A DNA stretch of 64,000 nucleotides. Origin: Arminella tubonensis. GTDB taxonomy: Bacteria > Pseudomonadota > Alphaproteobacteria > Rhizobiales > Rhizobiaceae. Made by a program: the position numbers and the translations under genes. This document shows, piece by piece, positions 43,347-55,142 of this stretch. The notes below the pieces were generated by a model. The model was given only the letters and a program-made list of their open reading frames with translations. It did not search any database and had not been told where the DNA came from. Every line of letters starts with the position of its first letter. Position 1 is the first letter of the stretch. The stretch is from contig NZ_PCDP01000059.1 of the NCBI RefSeq assembly GCF_003240585.1, positions 372,001 through 436,000 on the forward strand, in the 5' to 3' direction.

Positions 43347-44461
43347 GCGGGCTAGCGCAGGATTTCAGACTGGAGCCGGCAACCTTCCAGGAATTGAAGG
43401 GCTGGGAGGATGACGATCCTTCCGGCCTTTTTGATGCCATGCGGGCTTGCCATCGGCATATTACAGAAACCAAACCCTACCGGCCGGGCTCCGTTGGCCT
43501 CACGTCGGACGACCTGCTGCCCCTGCTCCGAGATGCAATGACCACCGAACCGAGGGATGCAGCCGAGGCGCGGGCATTCTTCGAACAACGATGCCGACCC
43601 TTCTTCATCAGGCGCGTCGAAGGCAGAACCGGATTTGTCACGGCTTTCTTCGAGCCGGAAATAGAGGTCTCGGCAACACCGGATGCGAGCTATCGCTATC
43701 CCTTTTACCGCCGGCCAGCGGATCTTGTCGATCTTGATGACCGCAATCGGCCGGCCGATCTGCATTCGTCCTACATGTTTGGCAGACTGAAGGATGGCGT
43801 CATTTCCGCTTATCCTAATCGGGGCGAGATCGCGCGCGGCTATCTCGAGGGCCGTTGCTTGGAGATAGCCTGGGCAAAATCCAAGGTCGACGTTTTCTTC
43901 GTGCACGTTCAGGGTGCTGCGCGCCTGCGCTATCCGGATGGGTCGCTCGGCCGCATCACCTATGCCGCTAAGGCCGGTCATCCATTTTCGGCGGTAGGGA
44001 GGCTGCTTATCGATCGCGGCGAGATAGAGCAGGCGAAGATCTCGATGCAGACTATTCGGGACTGGCTTTATGCTCATCCAGAACAGGTCGACGAGGTTCT
44101 CGCCCACAACCGCTCCTATATCTTCTTCCGCGAGGCTGCCGTGGATGACGTCGACGCGGGTCCCATCGCTGCAGCGAAAGTGCCGCTGGTGGCTGGTCGC
44201 TCGCTCGCCGTGGACAGGCTGATCCACACCTTCGGGTTTCCATTTTTTATCCGCTCGGAGACCCTGACTCATCTTGACGGGGGTAAACCGTTTCAACGGT
44301 TGATGCTGGCGCTCGATACCGGTTCGGCCATCGTCGGCCCGGCCCGGGGCGATATTTTCACAGGCTCCGGATACGAGGCCGGTGAACGAGCCGGTACGGT
44401 CAAGAATGATGCCGACTTCTACGTCCTCGTTCCGAAGGCGGCCGCCGCGAGGCTGATGTGA
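43343..44461 (+). CDS. mltA: MltA-type lytic murein transglycosylase
   Basis: 372 residues from the ATG at 43343, which forms ATGA with the previous stop. MltA domain (GFVTAFFEPEIEVSATPDASYRYPFYRRP, then FFVHVQGAARLRYPDGS) followed by a 3D domain with ALDTGSAIVGPARGDIFTG, whose aspartates are catalytic. The enzyme cuts glycan strands in the periplasm, yet no signal peptide or lipobox is seen at this start, and 30 bases upstream the frame only offers another ATG inside timA (43313) that does not make a signal peptide. Export is therefore unexplained. Confidence 0.93.
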   Translation: MSGLAQDFRLEPATFQELKGWEDDDPSGLFDAMRACHRHITETKPYRPGSVGLTSDDLLPLLRDAMTTEPRDAAEARAFFEQRCRPFFIRRVEGRTGFVTAFFEPEIEVSATPDASYRYPFYRRPADLVDLDDRNRPADLHSSYMFGRLKDGVISAYPNRGEIARGYLEGRCLEIAWAKSKVDVFFVHVQGAARLRYPDGSLGRITYAAKAGHPFSAVGRLLIDRGEIEQAKISMQTIRDWLYAHPEQVDEVLAHNRSYIFFREAAVDDVDAGPIAAAKVPLVAGRSLAVDRLIHTFGFPFFIRSETLTHLDGGKPFQRLMLALDTGSAIVGPARGDIFTGSGYEAGERAGTVKNDADFYVLVPKAAAARLM

Positions 44462-45033
44462 TGGCAAAGGATCGCAAACTCAGCACCGAGGACCGTATTC
44501 TCTGGAGCAAGGTCGCAAAAAGCACACGGCCGTTGCCGGAACGGCTGAGCCAGATGAACGCATTTGATGCATTTCTGGCCGAGGAGCAGGCAGCGGAAGA
44601 TGCGGGCGTTGGACAGCCAAACGGCAAGCCACCGGTGCCGGAAAGCCAGCCGGTGCCTTCCGCCAGCCAGAGGCAGCAGCCTTCCCACAAGCATCATCCA
44701 CTCGAGCGGCCGACGAAACGCAAGATTGCAAAGGGTCGCCTTCCGCTTGAGGCACGCATCGATCTGCATGGGCTTTTCCAGAGCGAAGCGCACGGCATGC
44801 TGCTGGACTTTCTGTTGCGCGCCCATCAGCGCGGCATGCGCCACGTGCTGGTTATCACCGGCAAAGGCAGCTCGATGGGTAGTGAAGGGGCGCTGAAGCG
44901 CGCGGTCCCCTTCTGGTTTTCCAAACCGGAGTTCCGCTACCTGATTTCATCCTATGAGGATGCCGCCCAGCAGCATGGCGGCGAAGGCGCACTTTACATC
45001 CGCCTGGCGCGGCGCCCGGGGGACAGGGAATGA
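44461..45033 (+). CDS. Smr-domain endonuclease-like protein
   Basis: 190 residues from the ATG at 44461 (a GTG one codon earlier is also possible), sharing one base with the mltA stop. The first third is charged and proline-rich; the C-terminal Smr domain reads ARIDLHGLFQSEAHGMLLDFLLRAHQRG then VLVITGKGSSMG (the TGKG turn). Stand-alone Smr proteins are nicking or RNA-cleaving endonucleases in other organisms. Links mltA to the xre gene via overlaps; function in this chain is unknown. Confidence 0.9.
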   Translation: MAKDRKLSTEDRILWSKVAKSTRPLPERLSQMNAFDAFLAEEQAAEDAGVGQPNGKPPVPESQPVPSASQRQQPSHKHHPLERPTKRKIAKGRLPLEARIDLHGLFQSEAHGMLLDFLLRAHQRGMRHVLVITGKGSSMGSEGALKRAVPFWFSKPEFRYLISSYEDAAQQHGGEGALYIRLARRPGDRE

Positions 45034-45395
45034 CACCCTTCGGTGAAGCGGTGAGGAAGCTCCGGCAACGCAAGGGCGTCTCGCAAAAACAGATGGCCGC
45101 GGCGCTCAATGTCACGCCAGCCTATCTCTCGGCATTGGAGCATGGAAGGCGAGGCGTGCCGACCTTTGACCTGCTGCAGCGGATCGCTGGATATTTCAAC
45201 ATTATCTGGGACGAGGCAGAAGAGCTCTTCATGCTGGCAAGGGACTCCGATCCGCGGGTGGTGATCGATACGTCGGGCATGGCGCCGGAATATACCGCAC
45301 TCGCCAATCGGCTCGCGGCCCAGATTAGGCACCTGGATATGGGGACCGTTGCCGAACTCACGGTTCTGCTGGAAAATACGCGAAAAAGGGGCTGA
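45030..45395 (+). CDS. XRE-family helix-turn-helix protein
   Basis: 121 residues, ATGA overlap with the smr gene. The first 60 residues form a lambda-repressor-like HTH (GEAVRKLRQRKGVSQKQMAAALNVTPAYLSALEHGRRGVP), so it binds DNA; the rest is helical with no known ligand domain. Its targets are not visible. Last gene of the timA-mltA-smr-xre chain and 149 bases upstream of gyrB on the same strand. Confidence 0.93.
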   Translation: MTPFGEAVRKLRQRKGVSQKQMAAALNVTPAYLSALEHGRRGVPTFDLLQRIAGYFNIIWDEAEELFMLARDSDPRVVIDTSGMAPEYTALANRLAAQIRHLDMGTVAELTVLLENTRKRG

Positions 45396-45442
45396 AAAGC
45401 GCCTCAATCCCCTGTTTTATGGACGCTTCAGGGGCCATATAT

Positions 45443-45472
45443 TTGGAAGTTCGGGGAAAAGTCACCTATAGT
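45443..45472 (+). promoter_or_regulatory. Possible sigma70 promoter of gyrB
   Basis: TTGGAA at 45443-45448 and TATAGT at 45467-45472 with an 18-base spacer, 73 bases upstream of the gyrB ATG. Match by eye. Confidence 0.4.
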
Positions 45473-45544
45473 CCGGAGAGGAAAACCGATGATTCGCCAG
45501 GATCATTGCGCTCTCTGTGAAAACACTGGAAAGACCTCAAAGAC

Positions 45545-47980
<2,436 letters not shown>

Positions 47981-48001
47981 TCGCCAGTCGTTCTAAACGA
48001 G

Positions 48002-48038
48002 AAGGCCCGCACGGCAATTGTCATGCGGGCCTTTTCTT
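48002..48038 (+). terminator. Rho-independent terminator of gyrB
   Basis: AAGGCCCGCA (48002-48011) and TGCGGGCCTT (48024-48033), perfect 10+10, then TTCTTTG. Also faces the nitroreductase transcript on the other strand. Confidence 0.92.
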
Positions 48039-48048
48039 TGTCTGCGGC

Positions 48049-48648
48049 TTACCTGGCGATGAAGGTGCCGTTGAAGGCAACCTCCGACAGTGGCTTGCGA
48101 TGGCTTGGGATTTCGCGTTCGCGCAGGCTGTCCGGCAGCTGGTTTTTGTCGCCAATCTTGCCGATCGCAACAGCCGCTTCGAGGCGAAAGCCATCTGGAA
48201 TGCCAAGGACTTCGGTTGCCTTGTCGAAATGCACGCCGGTCATGCCGTGGGCCTCGTAGCCCGACAAGTGGGCCTGTAGGGCAAGAAAACCCCAGGCCGT
48301 ACCCGCGTCGAAGGAGTGACTGTAGATTGCCTTTTGCTCAGTCGACCCAAGTACACCGGAATGTGTGCGGGAAATCACGAACAGTAGAGCGGCGGCCGAC
48401 TTTACCCAGCCCTGATTGAAATCAATCAGAAGGCTGAGAAATTTGTCCCAATGTTCCGAACCTCGAAGCGCATAGACAAACCGCCATGGCTGGTGATTGA
48501 AGGAAGAGGGTGCCCAATGCGCTGCTTCCAGCATCTTCAGCAGATCGGCTTCCGGCATCGTCTCGTTTGTAAATGCGCGCGGCGACCAACGATCGAGAAA
48601 GAGGGCGTCGATCGGATGTTGCGATTCGCGACTGTTGCTTGCGGTCAT
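48049..48648 (-). CDS. Nitroreductase family protein
   Basis: 199 residues. FMN-dependent nitroreductase fold: SPRAFTNETMPEADLLKMLEAAHWAPSSFNHQPWRFVYA is the classic N-terminal R..APS..N.QPW block; the middle DAGTAWGFLALQAHLSGYEAHGMTG and C-terminal RLEAAVAIGKIGD match. It would reduce quinones, nitro compounds or similar with NAD(P)H; the physiological substrate is unknown. No cofactor-binding loss seen. Tail to tail with gyrB and 71 bases after the DUF2218 gene, likely cotranscribed. Confidence 0.9.
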   Translation of the reverse strand: MTASNSRESQHPIDALFLDRWSPRAFTNETMPEADLLKMLEAAHWAPSSFNHQPWRFVYALRGSEHWDKFLSLLIDFNQGWVKSAAALLFVISRTHSGVLGSTEQKAIYSHSFDAGTAWGFLALQAHLSGYEAHGMTGVHFDKATEVLGIPDGFRLEAAVAIGKIGDKNQLPDSLREREIPSHRKPLSEVAFNGTFIAR

Positions 48649-48719
48649 GAAATATCTTTCTGCTGAATGAGCTCGGAGGCCGAGCGTGCGATCGTCGTCA
48701 TTGGGAAGGACGGCAGGGT

Positions 48720-49019
48720 TTACAACGCACCCTCGTTGTCAGTCCAGACCACATCGAGCTCCTCGCGGAAGGCGAATCGCTTGAGATGTTCGGCAACGAC
48801 ATTCTGCATCCGCTCCCGATTTGCGGCGTCGGCGACATACAACGTCATCTGAAGCGTCGTCTCGTCGGCCTTGAACTCGACGTTGGAGTCGGGGCTGAAC
48901 GGAACCTTGCCAGTTTTATCGTCGAATTCGACTGCGAACTTGTGGCTCCAATGCTTGCAAAGCTGCTGCATGTAGCGACTGGCGTGGTCTGTCTTCACGA
49001 CGGAAACCGATACTGGCAT
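48720..49019 (-). CDS. DUF2218 family protein
   Basis: 99 residues from the ATG at 49019 (MPVSVSVVKTDHASRYMQQL); the frame remains open to 49139 but the added 40 residues do not belong to the family. Recognisable blocks are QQLCKHWSHKFAVEFDDKTGKVPF, LQMTLYVAD and RMQNVVAEHLKRFAFREEL. Members often sit near siderophore or iron-uptake genes; none is visible here. Function unknown. Upstream of the nitroreductase gene on the same strand. Confidence 0.85.
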   Translation of the reverse strand: MPVSVSVVKTDHASRYMQQLCKHWSHKFAVEFDDKTGKVPFSPDSNVEFKADETTLQMTLYVADAANRERMQNVVAEHLKRFAFREELDVVWTDNEGAL

Positions 49020-49410
49020 AAAATCTCCATAAGATGAGTATTCAAAGAGAGTTTTATCGGACCGCCGAATTGGATGGCAATAGGAAGGACCTAGCCCCAT
49101 GAGAAATCCGTTCAACAAAGCGTGATTTCTAACGTGCATGAAAGCGCGGCCATTTTGCGGTTGGCACGAGGCGCTGCTCCAAGATGCCCGCCTAGTCTCG
49201 ACCGTCTCCGGAAACGTGTTTAAGGTTGCACTGAGGAACGAAACGCGAGCGAGCCGTCGGACGCAGTACGGGATATATCCAACGATGTTGAGGATATCCG
49301 CAGTTATGGATCAGCGGGCCTGTTTCCCACTGAAATCGATTGATGACACAGGTGAATGTTTCGTTCATATATGGCGGAACGAATTTTAGAACAGCAAGGA
49401 AGGAAGACCC
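49020..49410. other. Divergent intergenic region, DUF2218/FAH gene
   Basis: 391 bases between divergent starts. ORFs seen here (83 and 101 codons) have no family features. A 7+7 inverted repeat lies near the right end and probably controls the FAH-family gene. Nothing else is recognised. Confidence 0.6.
49360..49383. promoter_or_regulatory. Inverted repeat, candidate operator of FAH-family gene
   Basis: TTCGTTC (49360-49366) and GAACGAA (49377-49383), perfect arms with a 10-base A+T-containing spacer, 27 bases before the start codon. Size and position suit a dimeric repressor such as an IclR- or GntR-type protein, none of which is in the window. Confidence 0.5.
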
Positions 49411-50253
49411 ATGAAACTGATGCGCGTAGGCGAGCCGGGCAAGGAAAAGCCGGCGCTTCTGGACAATGACGGCAAGATTCGCGATCTTTCCGCGCATGTC
49501 GCAGATATCGGCGGCGAGGCAATTGGTCCTGTGGGTCTGGCAAGGATTGCTGGGCTCGATCCGAAGAGCTTGCCTGAATTGACCGGAGGCCGCATCGGCG
49601 CGTGCGTTGCCGGCACCGGCAAGTTTATCTGCATTGGATTGAATTTTTCAGACCACGCAGCAGAGACCGGCGCAACCGTTCCGCCCGAGCCGATCATCTT
49701 CATGAAGGCGAGCTCGGCCATCGTCGGACCGAACGACACGGTCCGCATTCCACGTGGTTCCGAGAAGACGGACTGGGAAGTCGAACTCGGAGTTGTCATC
49801 GGTAAAACGGCTAAATATGTTAGCGAAGCCAACGCACTGGACTACGTCGCGGGCTATTGCGTATCTCACGATGTTTCCGAGCGTGCCTTTCAGACAGAGC
49901 GCTCCGGGCAATGGACCAAGGGCAAGTCATGCGACACCTTCGGCCCGATCGGCCCCTGGCTGGTGACGACCGACGAAGTGGCCGATCCACAAAACCTCGG
50001 CATGTGGCTGAAGGTCAACGGCAAAACCATGCAAAATGGCTCGACCAAGACGATGGTCTATGGCGTCGCCTACTTGGTGTCCTATCTCAGCCAGTTCATG
50101 TCGCTGCACCCGGGTGACGTCATCTCGACCGGCACGCCTCCCGGGGTCGGAATGGGCATGAAGCCGCCGCAGTACCTGCGAGCAGGCGATATCGTCGAAT
50201 TGGGAATAGAGGGTCTTGGCGATCAGAAGCAGACTTTTGCTGCCGATCTCTGA
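49411..50253 (+). CDS. Fumarylacetoacetate hydrolase family protein
   Basis: 280 residues. The FAH fold: FICIGLNFSDHAAETG, PEPIIFMKASSAIVGPNDTV, DWEVELGVVIGKTAKYV (metal-binding glutamates), GYCVSHDVSERAFQ and the C-terminal HPGDVISTGTPPGVGMGMKPPQYLRAGD. Such proteins are oxaloacetate/acylpyruvate or 2-keto-acid hydrolases acting in aromatic or sugar acid breakdown (for example 2,4-diketo-3-deoxy-L-fuconate hydrolase); the substrate cannot be fixed here. GGAAGGA ribosome site. Single gene, preceded by an inverted repeat. Confidence 0.9.
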   Translation: MKLMRVGEPGKEKPALLDNDGKIRDLSAHVADIGGEAIGPVGLARIAGLDPKSLPELTGGRIGACVAGTGKFICIGLNFSDHAAETGATVPPEPIIFMKASSAIVGPNDTVRIPRGSEKTDWEVELGVVIGKTAKYVSEANALDYVAGYCVSHDVSERAFQTERSGQWTKGKSCDTFGPIGPWLVTTDEVADPQNLGMWLKVNGKTMQNGSTKTMVYGVAYLVSYLSQFMSLHPGDVISTGTPPGVGMGMKPPQYLRAGDIVELGIEGLGDQKQTFAADL

Positions 50254-50299
50254 TCTGTTACATGACGCGATGCACGCGTTTTGAAGCACTGTCTTTGAC

Positions 50300-50327
50300 G
50301 CCGGGGAGCAAATCTCCGGCATCTTTG
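50300..50327 (+). terminator. Likely terminator of FAH-family gene
   Basis: GCCGGGGA (50300-50307), loop GCAAA, TCTCCGGC (50313-50320, one G-U), then ATCTTTG. Confidence 0.6.
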
Positions 50328-50450
50328 TTGAAGGGCAATGCAAATTTATGTTGCCATGCAGCAAAAGCTGCTAGGTTCGCAAATGGACTCAAAAATAAGG
50401 TCGCGCCATCTGAGCGGCGATCACCGGTCGTTTGAAAGGTAATACTTGCG

Positions 50451-51725
50451 ATGTTTTACCAGCTTTACGAACTCAACCATGCTGCGATGGCGCCCATTCG
50501 AGCCGCCGCCGACATGATGCGACAGGCATATGCCAATCCGCTCAATCCGCTGGCAGACACTGTTTTCGGCCGCACCATGACCGCAGGCCTTGAAGTCTTC
50601 GAGAGAACGACACGCCGTTACGGCAAGCCGGAGTTCGGCCTGAAGGAGACGGTGGTCGATGGCAAGCCGACGTTGGTTCGCGAGGCGATCATCTGGAAGA
50701 AGCCGTTCTGCAATCTCATTCATTTCGAACGCGACCTGCCCGCCGCCCGGAACAGGGATCCGCGAATCCTAGTCGTGGCGCCAATGTCGGGCCACTATGC
50801 GACGCTGCTGCGCGGAACGGTGGAAGCGCTGCTTCCGGGCGCCGATGTCTGTATCACCGACTGGATCGACGCCCGCATGGTGCCAGTCACCGATGGCACC
50901 TTCGATCTCGACGATTATATCGACTACATCATCGAGATGTTGCATCACCTCGGGCCTGATACGCATGTTGTGGCAGTCTGTCAGCCCTCGGTGCCAGTGC
51001 TCGCCGCCGCTGCCGTCATGGAAGAGGCCGGAGATCCACTTTCGCCCGCATCGATGACGCTTATGGGCGGGCCGATCGATACGCGTATCAATCCGACTGC
51101 CGTCAATCAACTCGCCAAGGATAAGCCGCTCGAATGGTTTGCCGAAAACGTCGTCATGAACGTCCCCTGGCCGCAGCCGGGCTTCCTGCGACCGGTATAT
51201 CCCGGCTTCCTGCAATTGTCCGGCTTCATGTCGATGAACCTTGACAGGCATGTGAATGCGCAGAAGGAATTCTTCATGCATCTCGTGAAGAACGATGGCG
51301 AGCCCGAGAAGCACCGTGAGTTCTACGATGAATACTTGGCCGTGATGGATCTCACGGCCGAATTTTATCTGCAGACGGTCGACCAGGTCTTCAAGAAGCA
51401 TTCTTTGCCGAAGGGCGAGCTGATGCACCGTGAGCGTCGCGTCGATCCGTCGGCAATCCGCAACGTCGCGCTCCTCACTGTGGAAGGCGAAAACGACGAT
51501 ATCTCCGGCGTCGGCCAGACACAGGCTGCACAGACGATATGCACGAACATCCCCGATAATATGCGCATGCATTACCTGCAGCCGGATGTCGGCCACTACG
51601 GCGTTTTCAACGGCTCTCGGTTCCGCCGAGAGATTGCGCCGCGGATTCTCGCTTTTGCCGGAGAACATGCGCGCAGCCGCAAGCCGGTGGTCAAGCGGGT
51701 CATCAAGGGCGGAAAGTCTGCTTAA
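50451..51725 (+). CDS. phaZ: Intracellular polyhydroxybutyrate depolymerase PhaZ
   Basis: 424 residues. MFYQLYELNHAAMAPIRAAA at the start and the alpha/beta hydrolase core match PhaZ of the intracellular n-PHB-granule type. Like Ralstonia PhaZ1, the nucleophile is a cysteine, C177 in VVAVCQPS, in place of serine; the late DGENDDISGVGQT-type aspartate region (VEGENDDISGVGQT) and H in PDVGHYGVFNG complete the probable triad. It mobilises stored polyhydroxybutyrate. No signal peptide. Lies alone between the FAH and DUF2852 genes. Confidence 0.93.
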   Translation: MFYQLYELNHAAMAPIRAAADMMRQAYANPLNPLADTVFGRTMTAGLEVFERTTRRYGKPEFGLKETVVDGKPTLVREAIIWKKPFCNLIHFERDLPAARNRDPRILVVAPMSGHYATLLRGTVEALLPGADVCITDWIDARMVPVTDGTFDLDDYIDYIIEMLHHLGPDTHVVAVCQPSVPVLAAAAVMEEAGDPLSPASMTLMGGPIDTRINPTAVNQLAKDKPLEWFAENVVMNVPWPQPGFLRPVYPGFLQLSGFMSMNLDRHVNAQKEFFMHLVKNDGEPEKHREFYDEYLAVMDLTAEFYLQTVDQVFKKHSLPKGELMHRERRVDPSAIRNVALLTVEGENDDISGVGQTQAAQTICTNIPDNMRMHYLQPDVGHYGVFNGSRFRREIAPRILAFAGEHARSRKPVVKRVIKGGKSA

Positions 51726-51880
51726 GGGGTTCAATCGGCCAAAATATTCTAAATTATCGGGCTGTATTCAATCAGTTGTACGATTTTCCATAATATTGCA
51801 TTGAAGGCCGGCGTCGCGGTAACCACATCGATTCCAGCGATCTGGCATTCGGCCAGACGCTGCAATCGAGGTAACTCACG

Positions 51881-52318
51881 ATGAACCAGTCAGCATTGCT
51901 TCGCCCGGATTGGACTCCGGCTACTATTGCCCTGATGGTACTCGGCTTCGTGGTCTTCTGGCCCCTGGGTCTGGCCATGCTAGCCTATATTCTCTTCGGT
52001 GATCGCCTGAGAGGTTTCAAACGGGACATCAACGAGGCCACTGACGGCATGTTCGCCAGCTGCCGCCGCGGCCCACGCGGCCGTCACCGCCCGCATTTCA
52101 CAACTGACAACGTGGTCTTTGAGGACTGGCGCAAGGCTGAGCTCGACAGGCTGGAACAGGAGCGCCGCAAGCTCGACGAGATGCGCGCCGAATTCGACAG
52201 CTACGTCCGCGAGCTGCGTCGCGCTAAGGACCAGGACGAGTTCGATCGTTTCATGCGTGAACGCAACAGCGTCAAACGCGATGACAACGGCCCGGCTCCG
52301 GAATTCCAGACCCCATAA
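51881..52318 (+). CDS. DUF2852 family membrane protein
   Basis: 145 residues. One strong hydrophobic segment (about 14-39, TIALMVLGFVVFWPLGLAMLAYILFG), then an arginine-rich stretch and a long charged helix (RKAELDRLEQERRKLDEMRAEFDSYVRELRRAKDQDEFDRFMRER) that is probably a coiled coil. Matches the alphaproteobacterial DUF2852 group, function unknown. Followed by a strong terminator. Confidence 0.82.
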   Translation: MNQSALLRPDWTPATIALMVLGFVVFWPLGLAMLAYILFGDRLRGFKRDINEATDGMFASCRRGPRGRHRPHFTTDNVVFEDWRKAELDRLEQERRKLDEMRAEFDSYVRELRRAKDQDEFDRFMRERNSVKRDDNGPAPEFQTP

Positions 52319-52338
52319 CGGGCGCCTCTCGAAAATGG

Positions 52339-52366
52339 ACCGGCATCGCGAGATGCCGGTTTTTCT
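52339..52366 (+). terminator. Rho-independent terminator of the DUF2852 gene
   Basis: ACCGGCATC (52339-52347), loop GCGA, GATGCCGGT (52352-52360) followed by TTTTCTTT. Confidence 0.9.
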
Positions 52367-52403
52367 TTGCCGGATTTCCAACCGAATCATATAAAACGGT
52401 GCC

Positions 52404-53165
52404 ATGTTTCCGCTTCTTTCCAAAGCACGCCGAGCCGTTCGGAAACCATCTGCGCCCGAGACACGAACGCTCGATGTCGCCGGCCGACCAATGCCATTGA
52501 CGATCCGACAGCACGATCGGGCGACGCGGATCACGCTTCGCATCGAGCCCGGCGGACGGGCGCTGAAGATGACCATTCCGCAAGGACTTGCTGCGCGCGA
52601 GGTCAATGCCTTCCTTGATCGCCACCAGGGCTGGCTGCTGACCAAACTCGCAAAATTCTCCTCCGACACCAAGCTGCAGGGTGGAAGCGAAATCCTACTG
52701 CGCGGCGTCCTTCACAGGATCGAGCATACGGGCAGTCTGCGCGGCCTGACCGAAGCGGTCGAGATCGGCGAGCGACCGGTTCTTCGTGTCAGCGGCATGC
52801 CGGAACATGCAGGTCGGCGCATCTCGACTTTCCTGAAGAAGGAAGCGCGCTCCGATCTGGAACGGCTGGTCGCGGTGCATGCCGGCAGAATAGGCGCCAA
52901 GGTTTCCTCGGTAAGCATGAAGGATACGCGCAGCCGTTGGGGTTCCTGCTCATCGGAGGGGAATCTGAGTTTTTCCTGGCGCATCGTCATGGCGCCGCCG
53001 ATGGTCATTGACTATCTCGCCGCCCACGAGGTTGCGCATTTGAGAGAAATGAACCACGGGCCGCGCTTCTGGGCGCTGTGCAAGAAGCTCTGCCCTCAGA
53101 TGGAAGAGGCGAAGGCCTGGCTGAAGCGGCATGGCACTCAACTCCACGCGATCGACTTCGGTTAA
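52404..53165 (+). CDS. YgjP-type M48-like metallohydrolase
   Basis: 253 residues. YgjP/DUF45 family: RWGSCSSEGNLSFSWRIVMAPPMVIDYLAAHEVAHLREMNHGPRFW is the diagnostic block, with zinc motif HEVAH and the third ligand in NHGPRFW. The N-terminal half binds the substrate in unknown fashion. No signal peptide, so cytoplasmic. Monocistronic by position (85 bases after a terminator; 81 bases before trpF). Confidence 0.92.
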   Translation: MFPLLSKARRAVRKPSAPETRTLDVAGRPMPLTIRQHDRATRITLRIEPGGRALKMTIPQGLAAREVNAFLDRHQGWLLTKLAKFSSDTKLQGGSEILLRGVLHRIEHTGSLRGLTEAVEIGERPVLRVSGMPEHAGRRISTFLKKEARSDLERLVAVHAGRIGAKVSSVSMKDTRSRWGSCSSEGNLSFSWRIVMAPPMVIDYLAAHEVAHLREMNHGPRFWALCKKLCPQMEEAKAWLKRHGTQLHAIDFG

Positions 53166-53246
53166 GTCCCTTGTAAAGGCGTTTCAAATCTCCTCGCTCT
53201 TGCGAAGGGGCTCGACTCTTTTCCGTTTTCGTGTCACTTCGCTGCC

Positions 53247-53915
53247 ATGAAACCCGATATCAAGATTTGTGGATTGAAGACGCCCGAAGCTGTCGATCGC
53301 GCCCTTGAGCGTGGCGCGACGCATATCGGTTTCATCTTCTTTGAAAAGAGCCCGCGCTACATCGAGCCTGACCTTGCCGGCAAATTGGCAGACCGCGCTC
53401 GCGGCAAGGCGATGATAGTGGCCGTCGTCGTCAACCCGGACAATGATGACCTCGATGAGATCATGACGCTGGTCAAGCCCGACATGCTCCAGCTCCACGG
53501 CGACGAAAGCCCGGAGCGCGTTTTGACCATAAAGACGCTCTATAATGTGTTGGTCATGAAGGCCATGCCGGTGCGCGATAGGGATGACCTGAGACGGGTT
53601 GAGTCGTATATCGGTATCGTGGATCGGTTTCTTTTCGATGCGAAGCCGCCTGTCGGTTCCGATTTGCCGGGCGGAAATGGCCTGTCGTTCGATTGGAGCG
53701 TTCTCGGTTGGCTTGACGGCCGGGTCGATTACATGCTTTCCGGTGGATTGAACAAGGACAATGTCGGCTTTGCCCTCGCATCCACAAAAGCGACCGGCGT
53801 CGACATATCGTCCGGTGTGGAAAGTGCGCCAGGGGTCAAGGACTTGACCAAGATCGACGCCTTTTTCGACGCTTTTGCCGACGCTACCATGCCGGCACAC
53901 GCATCAGGGAGTTAA
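53247..53915 (+). CDS. trpF: Phosphoribosylanthranilate isomerase
   Basis: 222 residues. Isomerises PRA to CdRP in tryptophan synthesis. DIKICGLKTPEAVDRALERGATHIGFIFFEKSPRYI contains the catalytic cysteine (KICG) and LSGGLNKDNVGFAL and GVDISSGVESAPGVKD form the phosphate site. The family is usually near 205 residues; the extra residues form the QLHGDESPERV to SDLPGG span. Two bases separate its stop from trpB. Confidence 0.96.
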   Translation: MKPDIKICGLKTPEAVDRALERGATHIGFIFFEKSPRYIEPDLAGKLADRARGKAMIVAVVVNPDNDDLDEIMTLVKPDMLQLHGDESPERVLTIKTLYNVLVMKAMPVRDRDDLRRVESYIGIVDRFLFDAKPPVGSDLPGGNGLSFDWSVLGWLDGRVDYMLSGGLNKDNVGFALASTKATGVDISSGVESAPGVKDLTKIDAFFDAFADATMPAHASGS

Positions 53916-53917
53916 GA

Positions 53918-55138
<1,221 letters not shown>

Positions 55139-55142
55139 GATC

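Noticed and set aside
49138..49389. 83-codon plus-strand ORF in the DUF2218/FAH gap
   Set aside because: No ribosome site or recognisable domain; overlaps the inverted repeat of the FAH-family promoter.
50769..51734. 321-codon minus-strand ORF opposite phaZ
   Set aside because: Shadow of phaZ; no domain recognised.
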